In this document: positions 34,654-47,159 of the stretch, in pieces
Position numbering within the stretch: the stretch's first letter is position 1
Layout of the letters: each line of letters starts with the position of its first letter
Assembly (NCBI GenBank): GCA_040002435.1
Contig: JBDUEM010000008.1
Location: forward strand, 1-64,000
Direction of reading: 5' to 3'
DNA from: JANXXV01 sp040002435
GTDB lineage: Bacteria > Acidobacteriota > Terriglobia > Bryobacterales > Bryobacteraceae
DNA length: 64,000 bases
Notes under the pieces: generated by a model
Seen by the model: only the letters and a program-made list of their open reading frames with translations
Databases searched by the model: none
What the model was told of the DNA's origin: nothing
Program-made: the position numbers and the translations under genes

Positions 34654-35247
34654 TTGGAATTGAAGCCGCGCCGGGAGATGATCCCAATTGCAATGGTGAT
34701 CATCTTCCTTTTCTTGTCCTTGGTTCTGCCGGCCGTCGCTGCCGCGCAGACGGAGCAGTATGTGAACCGTGGCTACGCCCGGGCCGTTCAATCACTGCGA
34801 CTGGCCCAGACCGGCGACCCTGTAGCGCAGTACGACTTCGCGTTGATGTGCGAGCGGGGCGAAGGTATTCCGCAAAATCACACCGAGGCCGTCAGGTGGT
34901 TCCGTCTGTCGGCGGCGCGGGACTACGCGCCGGCGCAGTTATTCCTTGGACTCATGTACGCATCCGGGAAAGGGGTGGCGCAGGACTATCGCCTGGCACT
35001 TCTGTGGCTCCATCTGGCTGCGGAACAGGACGACCAGACAGCGCAGTTTTACCTCGGCGGGCTATACTTCAGCAGCACGGCTCTCCCGCAGGACTATACC
35101 CAGGCCTATAAATGGTTCACATTGGCGGGCAGGCACGATGCTTCAAGACCCAAGATGCTGGAGCCTCTGGCCGAGAAAATGACAGCGGATCAGTTGATGG
35201 ATGCTCAATCGCAAATCCGCCACTGGAATCCGCGCAGGCCGAGGTAG
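34654..35247 (+). CDS. Exported Sel1-like repeat protein
   Basis: 197 residues. Signal peptide with a basic start (MELKPRREMIPIAMVIIFLF, then LSLVLPAVAAAQ). Three Sel1-type repeats follow (AQYDFALMCERGEGIPQNHT, AQLFLGLMYASGKGVAQDYR, AQFYLGGLYFSSTALPQDYT). The TTG start is preferred because it keeps the basic n-region; an ATG eight codons later is the alternative. Sel1 repeats mediate protein contacts; the partner is unknown. It precedes the VWFA gene by 49 bases. Confidence 0.82.
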   Translation: MELKPRREMIPIAMVIIFLFLSLVLPAVAAAQTEQYVNRGYARAVQSLRLAQTGDPVAQYDFALMCERGEGIPQNHTEAVRWFRLSAARDYAPAQLFLGLMYASGKGVAQDYRLALLWLHLAAEQDDQTAQFYLGGLYFSSTALPQDYTQAYKWFTLAGRHDASRPKMLEPLAEKMTADQLMDAQSQIRHWNPRRPR

Positions 35248-35296
35248 CTTTTTCCACTCGTCGCGGAGTGTTATACTCCGCCAAAAGAGCATTCAG

Positions 35297-36202
35297 ATGA
35301 TTTCGCTAAAGAAGCCCGTATTCCTGTTTTGGATTATTGGATTGAGTTCAGCCGCTCCGGCGGAACTAGCGACCATTCGCTCGGGAGTGTCGTTAGTCAC
35401 CATACCCGTGCACGTGACCACAGAACGAGGTGTGTCACTCACAGATCTGAAGCGGGAGGATTTCGAACTCCTGGAAGATAACACCCCGCAGAAGATCGTT
35501 TCCTTCTCCAAACAGGATGCGCCCTTATCCGTTGGCTTCTTATTGGACGCCAGCGGCAGCATGCGAAACAGGATGCGAACGGCCGCGGAATCCGCCGTGG
35601 CTTTTTGCAAGACCGCCAATCCCGGCGATGAGTTCTTTCTGATTCACTTCAACGAAAGACCGAAGCTGGATGTCCCATTCACAAACAATCCGCGGGACAT
35701 CCTTCGTCAGGTAGGAAGGGTGCGGCCTTTTGGCCGGACCTCTTTGCTGGATGCGATCTCAATGGCGCTGGCAGAAATGAAGAACGCGAGAAACCCACGC
35801 AAGGCCATCGTGGTCCTGTCGGATGGCGGCGACAACCGAAGCCGCCACACCGCCGGCCAGATCCGCGTGGCGATGTCTGAATCGGATGTGCAACTTTACG
35901 CGATGGGCATTTTTGATGCAGCCTTGGAGGAAGTCTCGCGCGAAGAACAGAGCGGACCCGACTTACTGACTGCCCTGGCCGAGATGACAGGGGGCCGCCA
36001 TTACCCGGTATCCAGTTTTTCCGACCTGTCTCCTATCAGCGAACGAATTGGCCTGGAACTGCGCAACCAATATGTACTTGGGTACGTATCCACGAACACA
36101 GAGCTTGATGGAAAGTACAGAAAAGTGAAATTGGCCGTGAAGAATCAGAACCCTGCGTTGAGGACGGAATACCGAAGAGGGTATTACGCCCCCACGCAGT
36201 AG
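35297..36202 (+). CDS. Exported VWFA-related acidobacterial protein
   Basis: 301 residues; signal peptide ending near SSAAPA. After a beta segment (SLVTIPVHVTTERGVSLTDL, then REDFELLEDNTPQKIVSFSK) typical of the TIGR03436 family comes a von Willebrand A domain with a complete MIDAS site: DASGSMRNR, the Thr in GRTSLLDAI, and VLSDGGDN. The C-terminus reads YVLGYVSTNTELDGKYRKVK. A TATACT box and a CACTC/GAGTG inverted repeat lie upstream. Likely an extracytoplasmic protein-binding module; ligand unknown. Confidence 0.87.
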   Translation: MISLKKPVFLFWIIGLSSAAPAELATIRSGVSLVTIPVHVTTERGVSLTDLKREDFELLEDNTPQKIVSFSKQDAPLSVGFLLDASGSMRNRMRTAAESAVAFCKTANPGDEFFLIHFNERPKLDVPFTNNPRDILRQVGRVRPFGRTSLLDAISMALAEMKNARNPRKAIVVLSDGGDNRSRHTAGQIRVAMSESDVQLYAMGIFDAALEEVSREEQSGPDLLTALAEMTGGRHYPVSSFSDLSPISERIGLELRNQYVLGYVSTNTELDGKYRKVKLAVKNQNPALRTEYRRGYYAPTQ

Positions 36203-36209
36203 GTGACAT

Positions 36210-36821
36210 TTAGAAACGGATTCCGAAGGATACGGGCAGGTAGTCCGTGTGTCGGTCTCCAATAAACATGCGGTGATAGCGGGCTTCCGCAAAAACCTTT
36301 GCGCTCCATTTAGTCCCAAAAGAAACGCCTATCCCGCCATTTACGCCTGGTTTATTTACTGTATAAGAGCTTAATACCTGATTGGCCGGAACGTTCACCG
36401 GGTAGTAGCCAAAGTACGGATCAAAGCCGGTGACAGTCGCGACCGTGGGCGCGGTAAATTCCTGCGTACGGTGGTAAAGTCCACCGCCCCCGACCAGATA
36501 AACATCCACCGGGCCTCTCGGATTGAGATGAAGAATCGGATCCACGGTGAGGGACCACAACTTCAGAGATCCGCCCGGAAAACCCAGATTGGCCAGATTC
36601 GCCGCGTTCACCCCCATATCGTTGTATTGGAACTCCAGCAATGCCCCGAGGTGAGAGTTAAAGTTAACGCCTCCGCCAGCGCCCGCGTTCCAGCCCATAT
36701 CGAGCCGGCGGCCCGAACCGCCTACGGCCTGCGTGAATCCACCGCTCGCACCAAACGTAAAGCGCGGAACTTCCTGTGCATTACTCGTTAGTGCAAGCAG
36801 CAATCCAAAGCAAGGTATCAT
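36210..36821 (-). CDS. Outer membrane beta-barrel protein (start disrupted by an A8 tract)
   Basis: 203 residues in the intact frame, with aromatic-alternating strands and a C-terminal Phe (DYLPVSFGIRF), as in small OmpA/OprF-like barrels. The frame has only a short signal (MIPCFGLLLALTSNAQ). A strong AAGGAG with 8-base spacing instead precedes an ATG at 36837 followed by eight A residues; in that register the reading frame soon stops. With seven A residues it would read MKKIAMIPCFGLLLALTSNA, a perfect signal peptide in frame with the barrel. So the real start is probably 36837 and the tract is a sequencing error, a phase-variable tract or a slippage site. Confidence 0.75.
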   Translation of the reverse strand: MIPCFGLLLALTSNAQEVPRFTFGASGGFTQAVGGSGRRLDMGWNAGAGGGVNFNSHLGALLEFQYNDMGVNAANLANLGFPGGSLKLWSLTVDPILHLNPRGPVDVYLVGGGGLYHRTQEFTAPTVATVTGFDPYFGYYPVNVPANQVLSSYTVNKPGVNGGIGVSFGTKWSAKVFAEARYHRMFIGDRHTDYLPVSFGIRF

Positions 36822-36837
36822 TGCAATTTTTTTTCAT

Positions 36838-37135
36838 AAAAAACACTCCTTGCCAGTATGATTCCCCGCTTAGCAAAAGAGTTTCGCATTTAACACTTTC
36901 CGCTGAACAAACTTACGCAAGGCCCCGGGGCAGGTTCGACATATTTTGGGTCTGGCGGATCAAACTTCGTCAACCCGACGAATGCGAAACGAAGCCAATA
37001 GTCAGTCAAATGAACCCGTGAAACCCAGGGCGGCTTGCGCCCGAACGTAACCCGCTCAGGTAAGCGGTAACTCGGGCCCGCCGCTGCCCGGCGCTCATTC
37101 AGTCTGAACATGCGAGCGACCGTTACACTTAAGGA
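36838..37135. other. Intergenic region between barrel protein and metallophosphoesterase
   Basis: Divergent spacer of about 300 bases. It contains the AAGGAG ribosome site of the barrel gene at its left end. No further gene, repeat or RNA was recognised. Confidence 0.5.
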
Positions 37136-37978
37136 ATGCCCCGCATCGCATGGCTGTGGATTGCCGCCGTTGTTGCCGCCGGCTGCTGCGGTTACGCTGC
37201 AGATTCCGCACCTTCCAACAGTTTTCGCTTTTCGATCGTGGGCGATCGAACCGGCGGAGCCGCTCCCGGAGTATACGAACGCGTCCTGCGGGAGGTGGAG
37301 GCGCTTCATCCCGCCTTCGTGATCAATACCGGAGATACCATCGAGGGGGGCGATGACTCCCGCGCCGAGCGCGAGTGGGTTGCGCTACGGCCCCTTTGGA
37401 TCCATTTAGCACTGTATTTCACGCCGGGAAATCACGACGTTTTCTCAGAAGCCTCCAGAAGGATCTACGAAGAGCAAACCAAAAGGCCGACCTCCTATAG
37501 CTTTGACCATGAGCAGTCTCATTTCACCGTACTGGACAATTCAGGCAGCAATGAGCTTTCCGAATCGCAGATGGAATTCCTGCGAAACGATCTGGACAAG
37601 AATAAGGGTAAATCTCCAAAATTCATCTTCTTTCACCGCCCATTTTGGATTCCCTACGTGATGTTCAAAAGCGGCGATTTTCCGCTTCACCAGCTCGCCA
37701 GGAAATACGGCGTTACCGGTATCATCAACGGCCATATGCATCAGTTCATGTACATGAAGCAGGACGGCATCACGTACATGGTGGTGGGCAGCTCCGGCGG
37801 TTCGATAGCGCGCGGGCAGAAGGTGGGCCAGGGGTTCCGCGAAGGCTGGTTCTTCCAGCATGTCTCCGCGCAGGTAAGCGGCGGCACGGTGAAGTTCACA
37901 GTGAAGGAAATCGACAGTCCCGCAGGCCCGGGGCACTCGTTCAACGCCGAAGATTGGGATCGCGTGAAGAGAGACTGA
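37136..37978 (+). CDS. Exported calcineurin-like metallophosphoesterase
   Basis: 280 residues with a signal peptide (MPRIAWLWIAAVVAAGCCGY; the Cys pair could make it a lipoprotein). The metallophosphoesterase motifs are all present: FSIVGDRTGG (D), INTGDTIEGGDD (GD), TPGNHDVF (GNH), FFHRPFW (H) and INGHMHQF (GHxH). Two metal ions are expected in the active site. Periplasmic phosphatase or phosphodiesterase; substrate unknown. It stands alone on the plus strand and converges on the cupin gene. Confidence 0.9.
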   Translation: MPRIAWLWIAAVVAAGCCGYAADSAPSNSFRFSIVGDRTGGAAPGVYERVLREVEALHPAFVINTGDTIEGGDDSRAEREWVALRPLWIHLALYFTPGNHDVFSEASRRIYEEQTKRPTSYSFDHEQSHFTVLDNSGSNELSESQMEFLRNDLDKNKGKSPKFIFFHRPFWIPYVMFKSGDFPLHQLARKYGVTGIINGHMHQFMYMKQDGITYMVVGSSGGSIARGQKVGQGFREGWFFQHVSAQVSGGTVKFTVKEIDSPAGPGHSFNAEDWDRVKRD

Positions 37979-37979
37979 C

Positions 37980-38387
37980 TTACGCCTTCCACTTATAAAA
38001 ATAGAACAAGAGCGGCGTTTTTCCGGTATTGACGATGCCGTGCAGTTTGCCTGCCGCCGAGTACATCATTGACCCCGGCCCCACCTTCGTGGTCTTGCCG
38101 TCGATTAGGATCTCGCCGGTGCCTTCGGTCACCACCATAAACTCCTCTTCGGGATGCTGGTGCGGAGGGTGGGGCGTCATTCCCGGCTTGAGGCGCAGGC
38201 TCCCCGCGGTCATGGCCTTCAACTGGTCGGTCGGTCCATCGTAGTAGATGCGGAGGTCGCCGAACGCCTCTTTGGTCAACTTCGCCTTAGCCTCGTCCAG
38301 CGTTCCGTTTGGCAGCTTCGCCCCACCTGCCGCGAACAACGGCATCGCACTCAGACCGGCCATCTGCAACACTTGTCGTCTTCTCAT
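37980..38387 (-). CDS. Exported cupin-domain protein
   Basis: 135 residues. N-terminal twin-Arg-type signal (MRRRQVLQMAGLSAMPLFAA). The cupin core shows the HPPHQHPEEEFMVVTEGTG metal motif and GPGSMMYSAAGKLHGIVNTG. Single-domain cupin with metal-binding His/Glu residues. It overlaps the end of the M28 gene by four bases (ATGA), so the two are co-translated. Function not predictable beyond small-molecule binding or isomerase/oxygenase chemistry. Confidence 0.85.
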   Translation of the reverse strand: MRRRQVLQMAGLSAMPLFAAGGAKLPNGTLDEAKAKLTKEAFGDLRIYYDGPTDQLKAMTAGSLRLKPGMTPHPPHQHPEEEFMVVTEGTGEILIDGKTTKVGPGSMMYSAAGKLHGIVNTGKTPLLFYFYKWKA

Positions 38388-39259
38388 TTCGTCTCCAGTT
38401 TGTGCAGTACCTCGAGGATCACTTTCCCCATCACATCGAAGCTTGCCGCACTCAATTTATCCAATGTATCCTGCCGGTTGTGCCAGTACGAATGGCCCGG
38501 CCCGTAATCAAAATCAATAAGGTCGATGGCGTTCACGCCCAGCCGCACGAAGGGAATATGGTCGTCTGCGATCGGCTGCATGTCGCGCGGAAACTGTTTC
38601 GCGTAACCCAGGTCGGCGGCCGTTTCCCACACCAGTTTGCGCAGCCCTTCCGCCGAATTCACTTCATTCACCAACTCCAGATCCCGGTCACCGATCATAT
38701 CCACGTTGATCAACGCCTTTATTTTTTGCGCCGTCCCGTCGGCGGCCCATTTGGCGGCAAGATGACGGCTACCATAAACGCTGTCTGTGTCGGTCCAATT
38801 GACAAAGGCTTCTTCGCCGTCGAACCAAACAAGGTAAAGATCATCCTTGCGCGACTGCTTGGCAAGCACACGCGCCAATTCCAGCAGCAACCCGGTGGAG
38901 GATCCTCCGTCGTTCGCGCCGACGAACGGAGTTAAAGGCATCAATTTGGTGTCAAAGTGCCCGCTGACGACGAGTGCCTTGCCGGAGGAGCCGGACCGTT
39001 TCGCGATAATATTCTTCATCGTTTTTTGGCCCAAAGGCGTATCGGCTACAAAGGAATCCTCCTGCACATTCCATCCGAAGCCCCTAAGCTGAGCCGCGAT
39101 GTAGCTCTGCAATTTCTGGTTTGCTTCCGATCCCGCCGGCCGGGGACCGAAAGCTACGGCCTTGGCCGTGAATTCGAGCGCCGAGGCGCCGCTAAAGTCG
39201 GCGGCTGCAAGTCCGGCGGCCGTGAAAAGTGCCAGCGCAACTATTTTCGACCTGTGCAT
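38384..39259 (-). CDS. Exported M28-family zinc aminopeptidase
   Basis: 291 residues, signal peptide (SKIVALALFTAAGLAAADFS). Metal-binding signatures of M28: VVSGHFDTKL (His/Asp), GANDGGSSTGLLLELARVL (Asp), LVWFDGEEAF (Glu-Glu), INVDMIGD (Asp) and IADDHIPFVRLGVNAIDLID (His). Length and order match glutaminyl-cyclase-like/leucine aminopeptidases of this family. It overlaps the methyltransferase gene before it by 19 bases and the cupin after it by 4, so it belongs to a packed operon starting at the glycosyltransferase. Confidence 0.9.
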   Translation of the reverse strand: MHRSKIVALALFTAAGLAAADFSGASALEFTAKAVAFGPRPAGSEANQKLQSYIAAQLRGFGWNVQEDSFVADTPLGQKTMKNIIAKRSGSSGKALVVSGHFDTKLMPLTPFVGANDGGSSTGLLLELARVLAKQSRKDDLYLVWFDGEEAFVNWTDTDSVYGSRHLAAKWAADGTAQKIKALINVDMIGDRDLELVNEVNSAEGLRKLVWETAADLGYAKQFPRDMQPIADDHIPFVRLGVNAIDLIDFDYGPGHSYWHNRQDTLDKLSAASFDVMGKVILEVLHKLETK

Positions 39260-39924
39260 ACATACCCCAAAGTAAAATTACGCCTGTCGTCAAGACCGTC
39301 AAACAGCGGCAGCACCAACGCGGGAGGCACCAAGATCAATGCCGCTGGAATCACCCAAATACCAGGAAAGAACTGCAGTCCATTCAGGAGCCTCCGTGAG
39401 AGCAGCCGGAAAAACCCGCCTACCGGTTCGATTACCAGCCCCGTGAATCCGGCGTTCTTTAGCAGATACTCCATTCCGAAGCGTGTATACCGGAAGTAGT
39501 CGTGCGGTTGCTGATGTTCTTCCCATTCATGGGGAGTCACCAGCAAAATCGCGCCGCCCGGTTTGAGGGTGCGATATAGCTCTTTGACTACAGCCGCCGG
39601 TTCCCTTACGTGTTCCAGAGTCACAATATTGATACAGGCATCGAAGGTGTCGTCGAGGAAGGGAAGCCGCTCCAGGTCAGCCAGCGCGTCTAGTCCTGCG
39701 TAGTTCCAGTCCGTATCGCCAATTCCCAAATCGACACCTGTGTATTGGTGCCGGCTGAATACACCTGCAAACTTCCCTTCGCCGGCGCCGGCGTCCAGGA
39801 TCCTTGCGCGGTCCGCCAATGTTGAGGAAAACCGGGCAACGGCGTCGTCGATTGCCGCCTCAAAGTGCAAAACGTAGCGCCTCAAAAAGGGAGGCAGCCG
39901 CTGTTGCAATCGTGAGTAGCTCAC
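39241..39924 (-). CDS. Class I SAM-dependent methyltransferase with C-terminal membrane helix
   Basis: 227 residues. Motif I RILDAGAGEGKFAGVF, acidic loop YTGVDLGIGD, then DTFDACINIVTLEHVREPAA and LKPGGAILLVTPHEWEEH are those of methyltransferase_11 proteins. A hydrophobic segment near the end (FPGIWVIPAALILVPPALVL) suggests membrane attachment. It overlaps its neighbours on both sides by a few bases. With the GT2 and second methyltransferase it probably modifies a surface glycan or lipid-linked sugar (inference from context). Confidence 0.85.
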   Translation of the reverse strand: MSYSRLQQRLPPFLRRYVLHFEAAIDDAVARFSSTLADRARILDAGAGEGKFAGVFSRHQYTGVDLGIGDTDWNYAGLDALADLERLPFLDDTFDACINIVTLEHVREPAAVVKELYRTLKPGGAILLVTPHEWEEHQQPHDYFRYTRFGMEYLLKNAGFTGLVIEPVGGFFRLLSRRLLNGLQFFPGIWVIPAALILVPPALVLPLFDGLDDRRNFTLGYVCTGRK

Positions 39925-40931
39925 CCTTTCTTCCGCGCTTCTATCATAACGGTGGACCCCGCGCGGCAGGCCGCCTCCAGAATGGTGAAAGGTAAAGCCG
40001 CCAAGACCAGACCGAGATACAGGAGATCCTTCCCGATTCTGATGCCCGCCGTCTCCTTTATTTTTCTGACACGCCGCGCCATCGGATCCAGCCCGGGCGC
40101 CAGGCTGCTGGCCAGTCCCGCGGGGTTGTCACGAAGAGAGAAGTATTTGTGGCGAAGCACTTCAAAGCCACAGTGATCCAGAAGCGAATCCATGTCCTCG
40201 GCTCGAAAGTCCACCAGATGCCTGGGCACGTCGATTCCGTTCCAACTTTCCCCTAAAAGCAGAAACTGCCAGCAAGCGGCATTTGGAACCTGAATCACCA
40301 GCCGGCCGTTGGGCCGGAGGAGCGTGTGCGCAGCCTGCAGATAGGATGCAGGATCGTAGAGATGCTCCAGAACATGAAACATCGTGATCCCGGCACAGCT
40401 GGATGGCTGCAGCGGCGCGCTGGAAAGTGTTCCACAAACTACCGGAACGCCATTCTTATGCCACGCGATGTCCGCTGCTTCGATTGAAAAGTCGAGTCCC
40501 ATGACCTTAAACCCGCGCTCACCCAACATGCGCGAAAAGAGGCCTCCGCCGCAACCCACGTCGAGCACAGGTCCCGTCTCTTTTGCCTCCAGGAGAGCAC
40601 GGCGAACGAAGTGGACGTGATCTAGAAGGACAAACCTGCGGTAAAGATTCTCCAGGCGGTCGGCCGTCGCCTCCTCTGCCGTATACCAATAAGTGTCTGG
40701 GTAGTAGGTCTTCAGCTCGGTGGGGCTCGGCCAGGGGAACAGCCGAATCATTGAGCAACCGAGGCACTCCACAATCAGAAAGCTCTTGTCCGTCGTGTGA
40801 TACAGGCGATCCTTGGCGCGGAACAGGCTTCGCGTGTGCCTGCTTCCGCACGCCGGACAGGATTCACCGTCGGGAGTCTCAATCAAATTGCTTGTTCCAT
40901 CAATTCTTTCAGCGAAATGCGATACTGACAC
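39921..40931 (-). CDS. SAM-dependent methyltransferase with N-terminal zinc-ribbon-like motif
   Basis: 336 residues. N-terminal CPACGSRHT and VECLGCSMIRLF form a four-Cys zinc-binding pair common in glycan-cluster methyltransferases. Motif I is PVLDVGCGGGLFSRML, with GLDFSIEAAD, AGITMFHVLEHLYDPASYLQ and LRPNGRLVIQVPN. The C-terminus has a hydrophobic helix (LLYLGLVLAALPFTILEAAC). The GTG start overlaps the glycosyltransferase by 49 bases; a TTG at 40886 that overlaps the preceding stop as TTGA is an equally plausible start. Confidence 0.85.
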   Translation of the reverse strand: MSVSHFAERIDGTSNLIETPDGESCPACGSRHTRSLFRAKDRLYHTTDKSFLIVECLGCSMIRLFPWPSPTELKTYYPDTYWYTAEEATADRLENLYRRFVLLDHVHFVRRALLEAKETGPVLDVGCGGGLFSRMLGERGFKVMGLDFSIEAADIAWHKNGVPVVCGTLSSAPLQPSSCAGITMFHVLEHLYDPASYLQAAHTLLRPNGRLVIQVPNAACWQFLLLGESWNGIDVPRHLVDFRAEDMDSLLDHCGFEVLRHKYFSLRDNPAGLASSLAPGLDPMARRVRKIKETAGIRIGKDLLYLGLVLAALPFTILEAACRAGSTVMIEARKKG

Positions 40932-41920
40932 AGCAGCCTTCGGATCTGCCGGTTACTGAGCTTGCGGGAGCGGCGGTCATTGCGCCGCTTTCGAATGGTG
41001 AGGGGAGCCATGGTCAGTGCTTCCCAGTTTCCTACAAGGACGGCAACAGCCGCGCGCGTCTTCCCGGAGACTCCTGGAAATTTGCCAACCTCTCCTTTGC
41101 CGCGCACTGCTGCCCAGGCGCCGGCACCCAACCGCAATAGAAAGTAAAAGACGCTGAGAAAAAGCATCACCGGAGGGAAATGCCGGAGAGCGAGCAGGGC
41201 GCGGTTGCGCTCGATCAGTTCCAGCCTGCGGCTCGACAGTACGCCGAGGGTGGCGCCCCGGTGATGCCGCACCACGGCATGCGGTGCATAGATACATCCC
41301 CAACCCGCAATCCTGGCCCTCATTCCTAATTCCGCATCGTCACCATAAGCGAACAGGTCTTCGTCGAACCCGCCGATGTCGTCCAGCATCGATTTGCGAT
41401 ACATCGCCGCACATCCGTCAGGCCAAAGCACTTCTTCCATCTTGTCGAACTGTCCGTCATCCATCTGGCCGGCGCCGCGCCCGCGATTCTGACCATCCAG
41501 GTAGATGAGGTGCCCAACCTTATCGATCCGCCGCGGATTCTCGTGAACCAGAATCTTGGAAGCCGTCATGCCGATGTCTTCGCGTGCCAGTAATGGCTTT
41601 GAGAGTTCGGTAAGCCAGTCAGGCTCGGCCTCGGCATCGTTGTTCAAAAGAGCCACAAATTTTCCACCCGCAAGGCGTATGCCCTGGTTGTTTGCGCCGC
41701 AGAAACCGTGATTCTCCTTGTTCTTAATCAGTTGCAGTGAGAACTTGGCGTTCTGTGCGAAATCGCGTTCCACCATCTCCGCAGAGCCGTCCGACGAACC
41801 GTTGTCCACAACGATCACTTCCATTTTGTCCACACTCTGTTGCGCCAGCGAGAGCAGACAAGCTCGTAAGAGCTCCCGTCGATTGAAGTTAACTACGATC
41901 ACCGAGAAGGGTACACCCAA
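40883..41920 (-). CDS. Family 2 glycosyltransferase
   Basis: About 345 residues. GT-A fold: VPFSVIVVNFNRRELLRACL, VIVVDNGSSDGSAEM, NHGFCGANNQGI, FVALLNNDAEAEPDWLTEL (DxD-like NDAE) and GGFDEDLFAYGDDAELGMR. A membrane segment follows (VMLFLSVFYFLLRLGAGAWA). The frame is open further upstream to a GTG that would overlap the divergent RodZ-like start; a TATAAT box at 41943-41948 lies inside that extension, so the TTG at 41920 is chosen. Rhamnosyl- or other hexosyltransfer on surface glycan is likely; sugar not predictable. Confidence 0.82.
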   Translation of the reverse strand: MGVPFSVIVVNFNRRELLRACLLSLAQQSVDKMEVIVVDNGSSDGSAEMVERDFAQNAKFSLQLIKNKENHGFCGANNQGIRLAGGKFVALLNNDAEAEPDWLTELSKPLLAREDIGMTASKILVHENPRRIDKVGHLIYLDGQNRGRGAGQMDDGQFDKMEEVLWPDGCAAMYRKSMLDDIGGFDEDLFAYGDDAELGMRARIAGWGCIYAPHAVVRHHRGATLGVLSSRRLELIERNRALLALRHFPPVMLFLSVFYFLLRLGAGAWAAVRGKGEVGKFPGVSGKTRAAVAVLVGNWEALTMAPLTIRKRRNDRRSRKLSNRQIRRLLCQYRISLKELMEQAI

Positions 41921-41942
41921 GTTCTGTGATTGCAACTGTAGT

Positions 41943-41948
41943 ATTATA
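41943..41948 (-). promoter_or_regulatory. -10 box (TATAAT) of the glycosyltransferase operon
   Basis: A perfect TATAAT on the minus strand lies 22 bases before the chosen TTG start. The -35 region is poor (AAGCTG at 17 bases). The same bases read ATTATA on the other strand, near the RodZ-like start, so both divergent promoters must overlap in fewer than 60 bases. Confidence 0.45.
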
Positions 41949-41977
41949 GCCCTAGACCGTATTACCAGCTTGTTCTT

Positions 41978-42826
41978 ATGCACTCTGTCGGTGAAAAGCT
42001 CCGCAATGAGCGTCTGAGGCAGAACCGTTCAATTTCTGCCATAGCAAGTGAAACTTGCATCAGCGCACGCTATCTTGAAGCGATTGAGCAAGATGACGTG
42101 TCGATTATACCGGGCGGGTTCTTTTACAAGAGTTTCGTTAAACAATACTCCCGCGCGCTCGGCCTGGATTTCGGCCTGGTAGAACCAGATGTAGAGAAAG
42201 TGATGCCTGCTGAGGTACAAGATCCGCTTCCCGCGCTGAGTGTTTCTTATCAGGTAGCTAAGACCGAAGGCCGGATTTCCCGGTTTCCTAACCGGGCAAT
42301 ATGGGCGGCCGCTTTGTTGTTGTCTACACTAGCCGGCGGTGGCGGATTCTATCGTTGGTGGCAGAAAAACCAACAAGGTCCTGGAGATCGCCTGCCCGAT
42401 CCGGTTCCTGTGGTTCAAGCGGCGCCGCCTCATGCGCCGCAAGCAATTGCAACTGTCCCGCCAAAGTCTGATATTCCGCCGGCTGCTGCAGAGGTTGCCG
42501 CACCGGTGACCGTTGCTGAAGTTCCGGCGGTAGCGGATCAAACGAAGGCTGAGACCGCGAAACTCTCAGTGGGACTGTCTGCCAAAGAAAGAACGTGGGT
42601 CAAGGTTTCATCAGACGGCAAGACGGTCTTCAGTGGGGTTCTCGATGCCAGCCAAACCAAGAATATCGAAGGCCTGGAAAACGCGAAGCTGGTAACTGGC
42701 AACGCCGCAGGTCTTGATGTTCGTTGGAATGGCAGATCAATCGGCCCGTTAGGAACGCATGGCCAGGTAATGATGGTCGTGTTTACCCGGGAGAATTTCC
42801 AAATAATTTCGCGGCGAAAAATGTAG
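41978..42826 (+). CDS. RodZ-like helix-turn-helix membrane protein
   Basis: 282 residues. HTH_25 domain at residues about 1-70 (VGEKLRNERLRQNRSISAIA, YLEAIEQDD, GGFFYKSFVKQYSRALGLD), a membrane helix (AIWAAALLLSTLAGGGGFYR, about 105-125), a Pro/Ala/Val-rich periplasmic linker, and a C-terminal DUF4115 domain (LSVGLSAKERTWVKVSSDGK ... FTRENFQIISRRK). This is the RodZ architecture, a cytoskeleton-linked cell-shape protein binding MreB. No mreB is in the window. Divergent from the glycosyltransferase operon. Confidence 0.88.
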   Translation: MHSVGEKLRNERLRQNRSISAIASETCISARYLEAIEQDDVSIIPGGFFYKSFVKQYSRALGLDFGLVEPDVEKVMPAEVQDPLPALSVSYQVAKTEGRISRFPNRAIWAAALLLSTLAGGGGFYRWWQKNQQGPGDRLPDPVPVVQAAPPHAPQAIATVPPKSDIPPAAAEVAAPVTVAEVPAVADQTKAETAKLSVGLSAKERTWVKVSSDGKTVFSGVLDASQTKNIEGLENAKLVTGNAAGLDVRWNGRSIGPLGTHGQVMMVVFTRENFQIISRRKM

Positions 42827-42896
42827 CGGCTCTGAGCTGGCGCGGTGAAACTGGGCCTTTTTTGCAAACGTAGTTTCCAGAAGCAACACGATATCG

Positions 42897-46553
<3,657 letters not shown>

Positions 46554-47159
46554 CCTTGATCTTGCCGTCCACTTCCTTCCAGAATTTGCGGAAATACAGC
46601 ACGGCCGAAAGGGTGGCAAAGAAAACGACGCCCCACATTGCCAACAGCGCGGTGTCCTTCAACCAGCTCCAATGAATGCTCAGCATCAGCAGGCTGATCG
46701 CCAGTACCTGCGTCACAAGCTTGGTCTTTCCTAAATCGCTTGCGTTGATGATATAGCCTTCGGCTGCCGCGATGCTGCGCAACCCCGAAATAGCAAACTC
46801 CCGGCCAACCACGATTACTACCATCCAGGCGGGCACCACATGAACCTGGACTAGCGAGATCAATGCCGCGGAAACCAACAGTTTGTCCGCAATGGGATCC
46901 AGCAGCGTGCCTACAGTCGTGATCTGATGCCAGCGCCGCGCCAGGTAGCCATCCAGCAGGTCAGTCAGCGCGGCGATCCAGAATATCGACAGAGCCAGCC
47001 ATTCATTTCTCACCACAAAACCAGCAGCGTAAAATCGCAGGTTCTCCTGCACCAGCACTGCAACCAGCAATGGGACGAAGAAGATTCTCAGCAGCGTGAG
47101 TGCGTTCGGCAGATTCATTTGGCTAGGTATGTGGGCAAGCTGCCCGCCTCGCAAACTTC

